DNA of 64,000 nt from Thioalkalivibrio thiocyanoxidans ARh2 (GCF_000385215.1 NZ_ARQK01000053.1:23720-87719); one strand, 5' to 3'; positions 1-8,998 are shown, counted from the first letter of the stretch. Notes: generated by a model from the letters alone, not told the origin. Translations and numbers: made by a program.

Positions 1-292
1 GCTGGGCGTGCTGCTGGCACTCAACCCGCTGGTCGGCGGGCTCACGCTGCTGACCTGGCTCGTGGTCGCCGCGATCTGGCGCTACTCCTCCCTGTCGGCC
101 CTGGTGGCTGCAGCCCTGGCGCCCGTCTATTTCGTATTCCTCGAGCCGGATTTCTGGGTCGCACTGATCGTGGCGGCCATGGCGGTGGTACTTTTCATCC
201 GCCACGACAGCAACATCCGTCGCCTGATGCGCGGCGAGGAAGGCAAGATCGGCTACAAGAAGGACGAGGCGGAAGAACCGCCGCGAGACTAG
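1..292 (+). CDS. plsY: Glycerol-3-phosphate acyltransferase PlsY, C-terminal part
   Basis: This is the 3' end of a gene that begins before the window; about 96 codons are visible. PlsY is an inner-membrane enzyme that moves an acyl group from acyl-phosphate to glycerol-3-phosphate, the first step of phospholipid synthesis. The visible part has hydrophobic segments and then a short cytoplasmic tail with RHDSNIRRLMRGEEGKIG, which matches the conserved C-terminal PlsY motif (RH..NI.RL..G.E.KIG). It converges on tsaD, and plsY beside tsaD is a familiar gammaproteobacterial arrangement. The identification rests on the last third of the protein only. Confidence 0.88.
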   Translation, partial: LGVLLALNPLVGGLTLLTWLVVAAIWRYSSLSALVAAALAPVYFVFLEPDFWVALIVAAMAVVLFIRHDSNIRRLMRGEEGKIGYKKDEAEEPPRD

Positions 293-301
293 CCATTTGC
301 C

Positions 302-1312
302 TCAGGCGGAGAGTTCCGCCAGCGGCCAGCGGGCACGCGCCGTGATCGCCGGGGCCTGATCGTCGGGGGTCCAGCCCGCCTGCAGACGGCGCAGCCCGGC
401 GAGCGCGATCATCGCGCCGTTGTCCGTGCAGAACTCGATCCGCGGGAAATACACCGGCACCCCCTGCTGCGCGGACATCGCCTGCAGCCCGGCGCGCAGC
501 CGGGTATTCGCGGCCACCCCGCCGGCGACCACCAGCGCCGGGGCCTGGCTCTGCTCCAATGCCCGGCGGGTCTTCTCCACCAGGGTCTCGCTGACCGCCT
601 CCTCGAACGCGCGCGCGACATCCTGCGGGCGGTATTCCTGCTTGTTCAGCGCGGTCAGCACGGCCGTCTTCAGGCCGGAAAAGCTCATGTCCAGCCCCGG
701 CCGGTCGAGCATCGGGCGCGGCAGGCGCAGGGCATCGCTCGCCCCCTGCTCGGCCAGGCGCGACAGGGCAGGGCCGCCGGGATAACCCAGCCCCAGCAGC
801 TTGGCGGTCTTGTCGAAGGCCTCGCCGGCGGCGTCGTCGATGCTCTCGCCCAGCAGTTCGTAGTCGCCCAGAGACCGGGCATGGATCAGCTGCGTGTGCC
901 CACCCGAGACCAGCAGCACCAGGAACGGGAAATCGAGTCCGGCGTCTTCCAGGAACGGGGCGAGCAGATGGCCTTCGAGGTGGTGCACCGGCATCACCGG
1001 CACGCCCCAGCCCCAGGCGAGCGAGCGTGCGACCGAGGCCCCCGTCAGCAGGGCCCCGAGCAGTCCCGGCCCGCCGGTATAGGCGATTGCATCCAGCTCC
1101 GGACCCTTCACGCCCGCCTCGTCCAGCACCGCCCGCAGCAGTGGCAGCAGGCGCCGGATGTGATCGCGCGAAGCGAGCTCCGGGACCACGCCGCCGTAGA
1201 CCGCGTGCAGGTCAGTCTGGCTGTACAGCCGGTGGGCGAGCAGACCGCGCTGATCATCGATCAGCGCCACGCCCGTCTCGTCGCAGGAGGTCTCGATACC
1301 CAGGACTTTCAT
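302..1312 (-). CDS. tsaD: tRNA N6-adenosine threonylcarbamoyltransferase TsaD
   Basis: TsaD transfers the threonylcarbamoyl group to A37 of ANN-decoding tRNAs (t6A synthesis) in the cytoplasm, with TsaB and TsaE. The protein starts [17 protein letters not shown], the family N-terminus, and contains the metal-binding HHLEGH motif (H-x3-H) near residue 110 plus SGGHTQL. I place the start at 1312, giving 336 aa, the usual length. The frame stays open for 40 more codons upstream, but that part has no family similarity. It converges on plsY and lies downstream of midA on the same strand. Confidence 0.95.
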   Translation of the reverse strand: MKVLGIETSCDETGVALIDDQRGLLAHRLYSQTDLHAVYGGVVPELASRDHIRRLLPLLRAVLDEAGVKGPELDAIAYTGGPGLLGALLTGASVARSLAWGWGVPVMPVHHLEGHLLAPFLEDAGLDFPFLVLLVSGGHTQLIHARSLGDYELLGESIDDAAGEAFDKTAKLLGLGYPGGPALSRLAEQGASDALRLPRPMLDRPGLDMSFSGLKTAVLTALNKQEYRPQDVARAFEEAVSETLVEKTRRALEQSQAPALVVAGGVAANTRLRAGLQAMSAQQGVPVYFPRIEFCTDNGAMIALAGLRRLQAGWTPDDQAPAITARARWPLAELSA

Positions 1313-1382
1313 AAGCGCAGCATGCCTCGGGGCACGGGTACGGGGAAGGATTCCGGGCGAACCGGACGGAATTGCGAGCCCT

Positions 1383-2579
1383 TCACAGGCGGCCGCGCCG
1401 ATCGGGAATCGCGGAGAAGTCGAGCGCGGCACTACCGCGCCCGAGGGTCATCACCTGAAAGCGCTCGCCCATCTCTCCAGGCAGGGTCAGCATGCGCACG
1501 GCCTGGGCGGCCTGCATGGTCTTGCGGGCATCCTCGCCACTGCCGACGCGCGCCTCGAAGCGCTGCGCCAGGCCCGCACCCAGCAGGAACTCGCCCTGCG
1601 CGGCATAACCGAGCACATCGAGCCCCGCCGCATCCGCGGCCTCGGCCACCGCGGTGAAATCGACGCTGGCCGTCAGGTCCATCAGCCCGGGCTGCGCCAG
1701 GGGGTCCAGCATCATCTGCTGACGGTAATAGCCGACCAGCGTGCCCTGGTGGCGCTCCGCGGCGTAATACGCGGCCCGCGGAAACCCGTAGTCGACCAGC
1801 AGCGCCACACCCTGTTCCAGGCAGGCGGCCACGCTCGCAACCCAGGCCGCCTGCGCCGGACGCCACTCGGAGGTGTACCCGTCGGGCCAGGGGCCATGCG
1901 CCGCCTGCAGCTCGCGCACGACGTCCGCCAGTGGCGCGGGGGCCGGCTGTTCCGCCAGGACCAGCCGGCCGTCGCCATCCACTGCGACTCCCATCTGCCA
2001 GGGCTGGCCCTCGCGCCAGCGAAAGAGTTCCACCGGCAGCGCGTCGAGCACCTCGTTCGCCAACACCACACCCCGGATCGGCTCCTCGGGCAGGGCATCG
2101 AGCCATTCCACCCGGGCGTACTCCTCCGGCTCCAGGCATTCGGCCAGGTACTCCTGCTGCATGGCCCGCAGGTCCGGGCTGACCTCGATGATCTTGTAGC
2201 CCTGCCAGCCCACGCCCAGCTCGCGCAGTGCCACGAGCACATCGCCGGCCAGCCGGCCGCTGCCCGCACCAAACTCCAGCAGCTGACCCGCCCCTGCGAG
2301 CTCGTCGCGCAGCAGCGGGGCCAGCCAGCTGGCCAGGGTCTCGCCGAACAGCGAGGACAGCTCCGGCGCAGTCACGAAATCACCGCCCGCGCCCAGCTTG
2401 CGCACCCCGTTCACGTAATAGCCAAGCCCCGGCGCATACAGCGCCTGGTGCATGTAGTCGACAAACGGGAGGAACCCGCCCTGCTCGGCGATACTCTGTT
2501 GCAGGGAGTCGTGCATCTGCCGCGCGATGGCGGCAACCGGGTCATTCGACGTGGTTGTGCTAGGTTTCGGCGGCAGCAT
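1383..2579 (-). CDS. MidA/NDUFAF7-family SAM-dependent methyltransferase
   Basis: A 398-aa member of the DUF185/MidA family, whose mitochondrial members methylate an arginine of complex I; the bacterial substrate is not established. The N-terminal block [20 protein letters not shown] and the SAM-binding loop [13 protein letters not shown] fit the family, followed by a Rossmann methyltransferase fold. The start at 2579 ([10 protein letters not shown]) is preferred to an in-frame start 20 codons upstream, which would run into the divergent folM gene. The folM start is 32 bases away, so the two genes share a short divergent promoter region. Family is secure, substrate is not. Confidence 0.85.
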   Translation of the reverse strand: MLPPKPSTTTSNDPVAAIARQMHDSLQQSIAEQGGFLPFVDYMHQALYAPGLGYYVNGVRKLGAGGDFVTAPELSSLFGETLASWLAPLLRDELAGAGQLLEFGAGSGRLAGDVLVALRELGVGWQGYKIIEVSPDLRAMQQEYLAECLEPEEYARVEWLDALPEEPIRGVVLANEVLDALPVELFRWREGQPWQMGVAVDGDGRLVLAEQPAPAPLADVVRELQAAHGPWPDGYTSEWRPAQAAWVASVAACLEQGVALLVDYGFPRAAYYAAERHQGTLVGYYRQQMMLDPLAQPGLMDLTASVDFTAVAEAADAAGLDVLGYAAQGEFLLGAGLAQRFEARVGSGEDARKTMQAAQAVRMLTLPGEMGERFQVMTLGRGSAALDFSAIPDRRGRL

Positions 2580-2611
2580 GGCCGCGAATAGTAGCAAGGG
2601 TGGGGAGTAGC

Positions 2612-3373
2612 GTGACGGAACACACACAGGGAGAGCCATCGGAAGCCGGCGTGGTACTGGTCACCGGATCCGCGCGCCGTGTCGGCGCAACCATCGTACG
2701 CTGGCTGCACAACGAGGGTCTGCGCGTACTAATCCACTATCGCGGATCACGCGAAGACGCTGCCGCCCTGGCCGACTCGCTGAATGCCCGTCGCGAGGAC
2801 AGCGCGCGCATCCTGCAGGCGGATCTGCTGAACCTGAGCGATATCCAGCGCCTCGCACGCGAGGCCGAAGAGGCCTGGGGCCGCCTGGATTACCTGGTCA
2901 ACAACGCCTCGACCTTCTATGCGACCCCGGTCGGCGAGATCGATATGCAGGCATGGGATGATCTGGTCGGGTCCAACCTGAAGGCCCCCACGTTTCTGAC
3001 CCAGGCCTGCGCCCCGGCGCTCGCGCGCACCCGGGGGGCGGTGGTCAACATCGTGGACATCCATGCCCTGCGCCCGCTGAAGGGTTACCCCGTGTATTCC
3101 GCGGCGAAGGCGGGACTCTGGGCCCTGACCCAGGCCTATGCCCGCGAACTGGGCCCGGACGTGCGCGTCAACGGCGTCGCACCCGGTGCGATCCTCTCGC
3201 CCGAGGACCCGAACAATGCCGGCACGCACGAAGCGATGGTCGAGCGCACCGCCCTCAAGCGCGAGGGCCACCCCGACGACATCGCCCGTGCGGTACGCTT
3301 TCTGCTGCTGGATGCGCCCTACATCACCGGGCAGGTGATCCCGGTGGATGGCGGACGCTCCGCCTCGCAGTAA
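2612..3373 (+). CDS. folM: Pteridine reductase / dihydromonapterin reductase-like SDR
   Basis: A 253-aa short-chain dehydrogenase. Pteridine reductases of this group reduce dihydrobiopterin or dihydromonapterin with NADPH and can back up folate reduction. The cofactor loop is TGSARRVG; the Arg-rich form is typical of PTR1/FolM rather than general SDRs. The usual catalytic Ser is replaced by Asp (NIVDIHA), with YSAAK as the Tyr/Lys pair, as in PTR1. I choose GTG at 2612, which has GGTGGGGA six bases upstream. Another GTG at 2600 would lie inside that ribosome binding site. Exact pteridine substrate is inferred. Confidence 0.82.
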   Translation: MTEHTQGEPSEAGVVLVTGSARRVGATIVRWLHNEGLRVLIHYRGSREDAAALADSLNARREDSARILQADLLNLSDIQRLAREAEEAWGRLDYLVNNASTFYATPVGEIDMQAWDDLVGSNLKAPTFLTQACAPALARTRGAVVNIVDIHALRPLKGYPVYSAAKAGLWALTQAYARELGPDVRVNGVAPGAILSPEDPNNAGTHEAMVERTALKREGHPDDIARAVRFLLLDAPYITGQVIPVDGGRSASQ

Positions 3374-3430
3374 CGATCCGCGCGACGCGCTACACTGAAT
3401 ACATCCCGAATCAAGAGAAGAGAACGGCCC

Positions 3431-3685
3431 ATGATCGACCCCAAGCGCTTTGACGATCTCGCGCGCCGGATCACCGAGAGCCTGCCGGAGTCCGTGCGCC
3501 ACATGCAGGAGGATGTCCAGCGTCAGGTCCGCTCGTCGCTGCAGCACGGCTTCGAGCGCATGGATCTGGTCACCCGCGAGGACTTCGACGTCCAGGTCGC
3601 GCTGCTGGAGCGCACCCGCGAACGCCTGGCCGAGCTGGAAGCCCGTGTGGAGGCACTCGAGGCCGAGCGCAAGACCGAGGAGTAA
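3431..3685 (+). CDS. ubiK: Ubiquinone biosynthesis accessory factor UbiK (YqiC/BMFP)
   Basis: An 84-aa protein of the membrane fusogenic BMFP family. UbiK works with UbiJ to organise the soluble Ubi complex in aerobic ubiquinone synthesis. The N-terminus MIDPKRFDDLARRI is typical, and the C-terminal 30 residues are a heptad-rich coiled coil (LLERTRERLAELEARVEALE), as expected for the trimerising end. AAGAGAAGAG precedes the ATG by a normal distance. It sits 60 bases before comM on the same strand. Confidence 0.9.
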   Translation: MIDPKRFDDLARRITESLPESVRHMQEDVQRQVRSSLQHGFERMDLVTREDFDVQVALLERTRERLAELEARVEALEAERKTEE

Positions 3686-3745
3686 CACTCCCCACAGAAC
3701 CGCCGGGCACGGAGGCCCGGACCCGCGAATCTACGGAGGGCAAGG

Positions 3746-5251
3746 ATGCCCATTGCCATCACCCATGCCCGCGCGGGCGCCGGCATCCAGGCACCGCTGG
3801 TCACCATCGAGACGCACCTGGCCAACGGCCTGCCGTCATTCCAGATTGTCGGCCTGCCGGAGGCGGCCGTGCGTGAGAGCCGCGACCGCGTCCGCGCGGC
3901 CATCCAGACCAGCGGCTTCGACTTTCCCCGCCGCCGCATCACGGTCAACCTGGCCCCGGCCGACCTGCCGAAGGATGGCGGGCGTTTCGACCTCGGCATC
4001 GCGCTGGGCATCCTGGCCGCCAGCCAGCAGATCCCGGGCAGCGCCCTCGAGGGGCGCGAGTTCCTGGGCGAACTGGGACTGGACGGGACCCTGCGACCGG
4101 TCGGCGGCACGCTGGCCGCCGCACTCGCGGCCGCCGTTGACGCGCGCGAGCTGATCGTGAACCCCGAGGACGGGGCCGAGGCGGGTCTGGCCAGCGCCGC
4201 GCGGGTGCGCACCGCAGACCACCTGATCACGGTCTGCGCCGGGCTGCAGGGCCAGGGCGAGCTGGACGAGGGCCGCCCCGTCGAAGCGGAACCGGATCGT
4301 TACCCCGACTTGGCCGACGTGCGCGGACAGCACCAGGCACGTCGCGCGCTCGAGATCGCGGCCGCCGGCGGCCACCACCTGCTGATGGTCGGCCCGCCCG
4401 GCAGCGGCAAGTCGATGCTGGCCGCGCGCATACCGGGCATCCTGCCACCGATGTCCGAGGCGGAGGCGCTGGAGACCGCCGCGATCCACAGCCTGCGCGA
4501 CACCGGCCACCTGCAGCGCGACTGGCGCGCCCGGCCGTTCCGCTCGCCCCACCACACGGCGTCGGGGGTCGCGCTGGTCGGCGGCGGCTCCACGCCGCGC
4601 CCGGGCGAGATCTCGCTGGCCCATCACGGCGTGCTGTTTCTGGACGAGCTGACCGAGTTCCAGCGCAGCGTGCTGGATGTCCTGCGCGAACCGCTCGAGA
4701 CCGGGACCATCCATATCGCCAGGGCCGCCCGGCAGGCCGAGTTTCCCGCGCGGTTCCAGCTGGTGGCCGCGATGAACCCCTGCCCGCAGGGCTTCGACTG
4801 CGACCTCGGGGCGCGCTGCCAGTGCTCGCCGGAACAGATGGCGCGCCACCGGCGGCGCTTGTCCGCGCCGCTACTGGACCGTATCGACCTGGCGATCGAG
4901 GTCCCGCGCATCCCGCCGCCCGAACTGGCCGCACACGGTGCACCCGGCGAAGACTCCAGGACCGTCGCGCAACGCGTCGCCCTGGCGCAGGAACGCCAGC
5001 GGCAACGCCAGGGCTCCCTCAATCGCGAACTGGCGGGCCAGGCGCTGGACCAGCACGCCACCCTCGAACCGGACGATCGCGCACTACTGGACCGGGCGGC
5101 CGAGCGCTTTCTTCTGTCGGCGCGCGCCTACCACCGCATCCTGCGGCTCGCACGAACGATCGCCGACCTCGAATCCAGCGACCCGATCACGACCGCGCAC
5201 CTGACCGAGGCGCTAAGCTATCGCGCGCTGGATCACTGGCGTACCCAGTAA
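3746..5251 (+). CDS. comM: ComM/YifB-family Mg-chelatase-like AAA+ ATPase
   Basis: A 501-aa protein. ComM is a cytoplasmic hexameric helicase that promotes branch migration during natural transformation. The Lon-like N-terminal domain occupies about residues 1-170, and the AAA+ domain follows, with Walker A GPPGSGKSMLA near residue 215 and Walker B VLFLDELTEF. A C-terminal Mg-chelatase lid ends the protein. The cysteine cluster CPQGFDCDLGARCQC is typical of the family. CTACGGAGGGCAAGG gives a ribosome binding site. A symmetrical terminator follows. Confidence 0.93.
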   Translation: MPIAITHARAGAGIQAPLVTIETHLANGLPSFQIVGLPEAAVRESRDRVRAAIQTSGFDFPRRRITVNLAPADLPKDGGRFDLGIALGILAASQQIPGSALEGREFLGELGLDGTLRPVGGTLAAALAAAVDARELIVNPEDGAEAGLASAARVRTADHLITVCAGLQGQGELDEGRPVEAEPDRYPDLADVRGQHQARRALEIAAAGGHHLLMVGPPGSGKSMLAARIPGILPPMSEAEALETAAIHSLRDTGHLQRDWRARPFRSPHHTASGVALVGGGSTPRPGEISLAHHGVLFLDELTEFQRSVLDVLREPLETGTIHIARAARQAEFPARFQLVAAMNPCPQGFDCDLGARCQCSPEQMARHRRRLSAPLLDRIDLAIEVPRIPPPELAAHGAPGEDSRTVAQRVALAQERQRQRQGSLNRELAGQALDQHATLEPDDRALLDRAAERFLLSARAYHRILRLARTIADLESSDPITTAHLTEALSYRALDHWRTQ

Positions 5252-5266
5252 ACCAGGCAAAGAAAA

Positions 5267-5295
5267 GGCCCGCACGGCAATTGCCGGTGCGGGCC
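5267..5295. terminator. Bidirectional hairpin terminator between comM and cytochrome c
   Basis: GGCCCGCAC and GTGCGGGCC pair around a CGG/CCG inner stem with CAATTG at the centre, forming a near-perfect 14-bp hairpin. It lies 15 bases after the comM stop and 21 bases beyond the stop of the convergent cytochrome gene, so it can serve both. An A-rich run on the left gives a U-tract for the minus strand; the right side is only weakly T-rich. Confidence 0.8.
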
Positions 5296-5316
5296 TTGAG
5301 ATCACATCAAACTCGA

Positions 5317-6144
5317 TCAGTCGTCGAAGGTCGCGACGTACACCGCCAGGTCGGCAATGTCCTGGTCCGACAGGCGGGCCGCATTCGGCGCCATCAGGGC
5401 CGTGCGGTCACCCACGGTCTCGCCGGCACGATAGCGCGCGAGCTTGTCGGCGGTGTACTCGGCGGTCTGGCCGGCAATCTTCGGGAACGCGGGGGAACCC
5501 TGACCCTGGGCACCATGGCAAGCGATGCAGGTGCTGTACAGGGACTCGCCACGGCTCACATCGCCGTCGTCAAGCGGGATAGCCGCCAGCAGGTCATCGT
5601 CATCCTCAGCCGCGACTTCGTCGTTGCCGTTTTCCTCGCCATTGGCGTCTTCCGCCTCCCAGCCATGGTCAATGCCCGCTTCATCCAGCATGTAGGCGAC
5701 CACCAGCTTGACGTCCTCGTCACTCAGGCTGGCATCGCCACCGCGCGGGGGCATCGCGCCCATGCCGCCGATGGCATTGTCGAACACCTCGTCCAGGCTG
5801 CGCTCGTCGAGACGGGCGGCCCAGGCGTCGGAATCGTCCTTGAGCGGGGCGTCGGAGGCTCCGGTATCGTGGCAAGCCGCACAGACGTTGCTATAGATAT
5901 CGCCCGGGCTCAGGTCAGCGGCCTCCTCCTCGACGTCCACCGGACCGTAGGCCACGCGACCAATCGGCTGGATGCGCTCGGCGATGCGTTCGAGCTCGGC
6001 CTCGCCGGGCTCGCCCAGCTGGAGCCCTCCCATGAAGTTCGCCAACTGGATCAACAGGTAGATCACAGTGGCGAGCAGCGCCACGGACGAGATGAACATC
6101 AACACCTTGTTACCGGTGTCCATCTTGATCGGTTGATTCGCCAC
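5317..6144 (-). CDS. Membrane-anchored diheme cytochrome c
   Basis: A 275-aa c-type cytochrome with one N-terminal membrane helix (about residues 13-35) and two heme-binding sites, CAACH and CIACH, each in a class I (c5-like) cytochrome fold; distal Met ligands are plausible in GMGAMPPRGG and TALMAPNAARL. It should carry electrons on the periplasmic side of the membrane, for instance to a terminal oxidase, but no partner gene adjoins it. An acidic linker separates the two heme domains, common in halophiles. I choose GTG at 6144 because GGAGGGAG lies seven bases upstream; the open frame extends a further 27 codons. Confidence 0.85.
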   Translation of the reverse strand: MANQPIKMDTGNKVLMFISSVALLATVIYLLIQLANFMGGLQLGEPGEAELERIAERIQPIGRVAYGPVDVEEEAADLSPGDIYSNVCAACHDTGASDAPLKDDSDAWAARLDERSLDEVFDNAIGGMGAMPPRGGDASLSDEDVKLVVAYMLDEAGIDHGWEAEDANGEENGNDEVAAEDDDDLLAAIPLDDGDVSRGESLYSTCIACHGAQGQGSPAFPKIAGQTAEYTADKLARYRAGETVGDRTALMAPNAARLSDQDIADLAVYVATFDD

Positions 6145-6335
6145 TTGCTCTCCCTCCGAAAAGTGCGGGCCGCGCGCGGCCGTAATGGTTCCTAGCCCAA
6201 GTCTTCCCACGCGCCAGGCGCGCAAATCGGGCGCCGAGTATAGGGCATCGTCCCGCTCGAGACCACAAACCCAGCAGGGCGGTCAAAAAATGCGCTGGAC
6301 GGACCCATTCGGCGCCCCGTATCATTAGCCGTCTT

Positions 6336-6410
<75 letters not shown>

Positions 6411-6412
<2 letters not shown>

Positions 6413-6453
6413 TTACGCAGAAAGGGGCCCTCGTGGCCCCTTTCTGCGTAATG
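6411..6453 (+). terminator. Long perfect hairpin after tRNA-Arg
   Basis: A 19-bp perfect inverted repeat (arms 6411-6429 and 6435-6453, loop CTCGT) starts at the second base of the tRNA CCA end. It has AAAGGGGCC/GGCCCCTTT at its top and no U-run after it. It is likely the tRNA transcription terminator or processing hairpin; the overlap with the CCA is unusual. Confidence 0.7.
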
Positions 6454-6472
6454 GGGTGTCTGAGGGCCCGAT

Positions 6473-6806
6473 TCGAACCTCCGTTCGAGCCGAGGCCCGC
6501 GCAGCGGGCCGACGCGCGGCGCCGCCGCAGGCGGTGCCGGTCCGCAGGGCCAAGCGACCAAAGGTCGCGCAGCCATCCTCTCGGGCGCGACGTTTGAACA
6601 CCCCCGAATCCAACCCCGCGAACCTCCGTTCGAATCGAGGCCCGCAAAGCGGGCCGACATCGCGGTACCGCCAACCGGCGGTGCCGGTCCGAAGGACCGA
6701 GCCGCCACAGGCGGCGAAGCCAGTCCGGCCCCTCGGCGATAGCCTCGGAGCGTTCGCCGGCGCGAAGCCATGCTTCGCGAAACCCCGGCTCACCCTCTCG
6801 GGCGCA
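6473..6806. repeat. Tandem array of triloop hairpins with tRNA-Arg 3'-end copies
   Basis: Two degenerate units (about 6473-6590 and 6619-6806) share the same layout. Each opens with hairpin CGAAC-CTCC-GTTCG, then GGCCCGC-N3-GCGGGCC, and continues with a chain of short palindromes. Clear ones include GCGACC-AAA-GGTCGC (6554-6568), GGTCC-GAA-GGACC (6686-6698), GCCGCC-ACA-GGCGGC (6701-6715) and CGCGAAGC-CAT-GCTTCGCG (6761-6779). Each unit ends with CCTCTCGGGCGC (6577-6588 and 6794-6805), which is the 3' end of the upstream tRNA-Arg. There is no convincing gene. Open frames here are by-products of the tRNA-like and palindromic sequence. Confidence 0.75.
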
Positions 6807-6887
6807 CTATTCGGTCCGCCCCCCAACATGCCTTGGCCCGACCAGCGCGGCGAACCGACATCCTGACCGGCAAAGGCCGCCACTCCC

Positions 6888-6901
6888 TTGATCCAGATCA
6901 A
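6888..6901. promoter_or_regulatory. FNR/ANR-type binding site
   Basis: TTGATCCAGATCAA is a perfect match to the FNR/ANR consensus TTGAT-N4-ATCAA. Its centre lies about 65 bases before the DUF3149 start codon, compatible with a class II promoter (site near -41.5) and a leader of about 25 bases. This suggests induction of the small gene under low oxygen. Confidence 0.75.
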
Positions 6902-6959
6902 ATCGAGGCCTCGGCAGCAGCGCTAGCGTGAAGGTGACCACTGCAACCGGGAGTGCGTG

Positions 6960-7094
6960 ATGCTGACGGAAATCATGTTTCAATCGCCCATCGGGATCCT
7001 GACGATCCTGACCCTGGTGGGCATCGTGGCGTTCTTCGTGTACGTCGGGTACTTCATCCTGCATGGCATGCACGAGGACGACAAGGCGAAATAA
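6960..7094 (+). CDS. DUF3149-type small membrane protein
   Basis: A 44-aa protein starting MLTEIMFQSPIGILTILTLV, with a single membrane helix at about residues 10-33 and a short charged tail (MHEDDKAK). Length, the SPIG-LT-LTLVGI core and the tail fit DUF3149, whose function is unknown. GGGAGTGC gives a ribosome binding site five bases before the ATG. The gene is monocistronic: an FNR-type site lies upstream and a strong terminator 28 bases downstream. It is probably oxygen-regulated. Function cannot be read from the sequence. Confidence 0.78.
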   Translation: MLTEIMFQSPIGILTILTLVGIVAFFVYVGYFILHGMHEDDKAK

Positions 7095-7122
7095 CCCGCC
7101 GCGGGGAAACCAGGGACCATAA

Positions 7123-7150
7123 AAAACGGGCCAGCATGCTGGCCCGTTTT
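7123..7150. terminator. Bidirectional terminator
   Basis: AAAACGGGCCAGCATGCTGGCCCGTTTT is given here by its arms: AAAACGGGCCAGCA pairs perfectly with the 14 bases that follow it. T-runs flank the stem on both strands, so it can end both the DUF3149 gene and the convergent soe operon. Confidence 0.9.
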
Positions 7151-7227
7151 CAGTTGGATATTCCCTGACCAGACCCTCGGCGGTCACCCGGCAACTGCGC
7201 CCGGTAACCGCCGAAGGCCGGCTGACT

Positions 7228-8277
7228 TCAGGAGCCGGAGCCCCCGGGGGTATCCCCCAGTTCCCAGCGGCGCGCGTCGGTCGGGTCCGTGACCGGCGCG
7301 ACCGTGGTCCGGCCGCGAGCGGGCTCGGCCAGGGAGTTGGTGCAGGTCTGGGCACCGTGGTACAGGCGCACGACGTGCTTGGCCTCGGCGAAGAACAGCC
7401 AGCGCTCCATGCCGATGCCGACCAGGCTCGAGACCGCCGCCAGCCAGGCGATGCCGGCCGGGGCGCCCGACAGGATCGACGCGAACACCAGGACCGGGGC
7501 CACAAAGCCGAGCAGGAAGACGCCCATCTTCACGTTGTCGATGGTGTCCTTGCGCGGGTCGTAGCCGAACTCGTCGGTCAGGAAGGTGCCGGCGGTGTGG
7601 CCAGTATCCAGCAGACGCACGGTCGCCCGGTTGAAGGTCGTCGCGGTATTGATCGTCGGGCCGTTCACGCGCGAGATCCAGAAATAGTAGATCCCCTTGA
7701 GCACGGCGGCGGCGACCAGCGCGACCATCGCGACACCCGCGTGCAGCGTCGTGGCATTGCCGAACACGGTGGCAATAGCCGCGAACAGCGTGGCGCCAGT
7801 GGCGATGCCCAGCATGATGTAGTTGGCCGGGGTCAGCGCGGTGTTCCACTGGCGGATGGTCTTCAGACAGCCGTAGATCATGCCGGTGGAGAACAGGGTG
7901 ATCACGGCCAGCACGGCGGCGATCACGCCGGCCAGCGCCGGCAGCGGCCCAATGGCCGCGCCCTGCAGCAGGACGCCCAGGCCGTAGATCCCGGCGAAGG
8001 GATAGAACAGCACTGCGAACACGGCCTCGCGCGACAGCCAGGAGGTCTTGAAGCGCATGAACGACCGCCAGGCGTTTTTCTTGTTCGCCAGGTGGCCGGT
8101 CGAGAAGACCAGGCCCAGGGTGATCAGGCCCAGTGACGCCACGCCGTGCGCCAGCAGCTCGCCGTGGCTCATGGCCGGGCCGATGCCCGCGAGGTGGAAA
8201 GCCGCCAGCAGGATGAACAGGCCGTAGCCCGCACCGGAGATGACGGTAAACAGGATGACGGAAAATGCCGGATGCAT
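7228..8277 (-). CDS. soeC: Membrane anchor subunit of sulfite dehydrogenase (SoeC/DmsC-like)
   Basis: A 349-aa integral membrane protein with about eight to nine hydrophobic segments, of the DmsC anchor type. In SoeABC it anchors the cytoplasmic molybdoenzyme to the membrane and passes electrons from sulfite oxidation to the quinone pool. The HLAGIG and STGHLANKKNAWRS segments resemble the DmsC/SoeC family. It is the last gene of soeA-soeB-soeC, 25 bases after soeB, and is followed by a strong terminator. Membership of the DmsC family is secure; the Soe assignment comes from the operon. Confidence 0.85.
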   Translation of the reverse strand: MHPAFSVILFTVISGAGYGLFILLAAFHLAGIGPAMSHGELLAHGVASLGLITLGLVFSTGHLANKKNAWRSFMRFKTSWLSREAVFAVLFYPFAGIYGLGVLLQGAAIGPLPALAGVIAAVLAVITLFSTGMIYGCLKTIRQWNTALTPANYIMLGIATGATLFAAIATVFGNATTLHAGVAMVALVAAAVLKGIYYFWISRVNGPTINTATTFNRATVRLLDTGHTAGTFLTDEFGYDPRKDTIDNVKMGVFLLGFVAPVLVFASILSGAPAGIAWLAAVSSLVGIGMERWLFFAEAKHVVRLYHGAQTCTNSLAEPARGRTTVAPVTDPTDARRWELGDTPGGSGS

Positions 8278-8302
8278 ATGAATTCTCCCGATCGGGCCGC
8301 GC

Positions 8303-8998
8303 CTAGCGCGCGACCATCTTGTTGACCCAGTCCTTCACCGAGCTGACCACGCGGTTGGCCCGCACGTCGTCGATGGGGATGGGACGGGTGATACGCGGGG
8401 GCAGATAGGTGTTGACCGGCTTGTAGCCCAGCTCCGGCATCTGCTTCACGCCGCCGCGCTCGCGCACCAGGCGGCTGACCTCGGAGTTGTCGTCGTCGAA
8501 GTCACCGAAGAACCGGGCATGGGCCGGGCAGGTGATCACGCAGGCCGGCTGGCGCTCTTCCGGCGGCAGGGCCTCGTCGTAGATGCGGTCCACGCACAGC
8601 GTGCACTTCTTCATCACGCCGTCTTCGCGGTCCAGCTCGCGGGCACCGTAGGGGCAGGCCCAGGCACAGTAGTTACACCCCATGCACTTGTCCTGGTCGA
8701 CCAGCACGATGCCGTCTTCCGGACGCTTGTAGGAGGCGCCGGTCGGGCAGACATTCACGCAGTCGGCATGCTGGCAGTGCATGCAGGACATCGGGATGTT
8801 CACGGTCTTGTTGTTGGGGTAGTCCCCGACCTCGTAGTGGCGCACACGGTTGAACCAGACGCCGCTCGGGTCCTCGCCGTACGGGCGATAGTCGGTCAGC
8901 GCACCGGTGGTGCCACTGGTGTTCCACTGCTTGCAGGCCACCGCACAGGCGTGGCAGCCCACGCAGGTGTCCATGTCGATTACGAGTCCAAGTCGCAT
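8303..8998 (-). CDS. soeB: Iron-sulfur subunit of sulfite dehydrogenase (SoeB)
   Basis: A 231-aa ferredoxin-like subunit with cysteine groups for four [4Fe-4S] clusters: CVGCHACAVAC at the N-terminus, then CMHCQHADCVNVCP, CMGCNYCAWACPYGA and CTLCVD with CVITCPAHAR. It relays electrons from the molybdenum subunit to the membrane anchor. Start at 8998 (MRLGLVIDMDTC) has GAGGAG upstream. There is no signal peptide, which fits a cytoplasmic enzyme. A five-codon longer start exists but lacks a better binding site. Confidence 0.92.
   Translation of the reverse strand: MRLGLVIDMDTCVGCHACAVACKQWNTSGTTGALTDYRPYGEDPSGVWFNRVRHYEVGDYPNNKTVNIPMSCMHCQHADCVNVCPTGASYKRPEDGIVLVDQDKCMGCNYCAWACPYGARELDREDGVMKKCTLCVDRIYDEALPPEERQPACVITCPAHARFFGDFDDDNSEVSRLVRERGGVKQMPELGYKPVNTYLPPRITRPIPIDDVRANRVVSSVKDWVNKMVAR

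Noticed and set aside
6473..6806. CRISPR array
   Set aside because: The repeats are internally palindromic, differ in sequence and length, and have no regular spacers; no cas gene is present.
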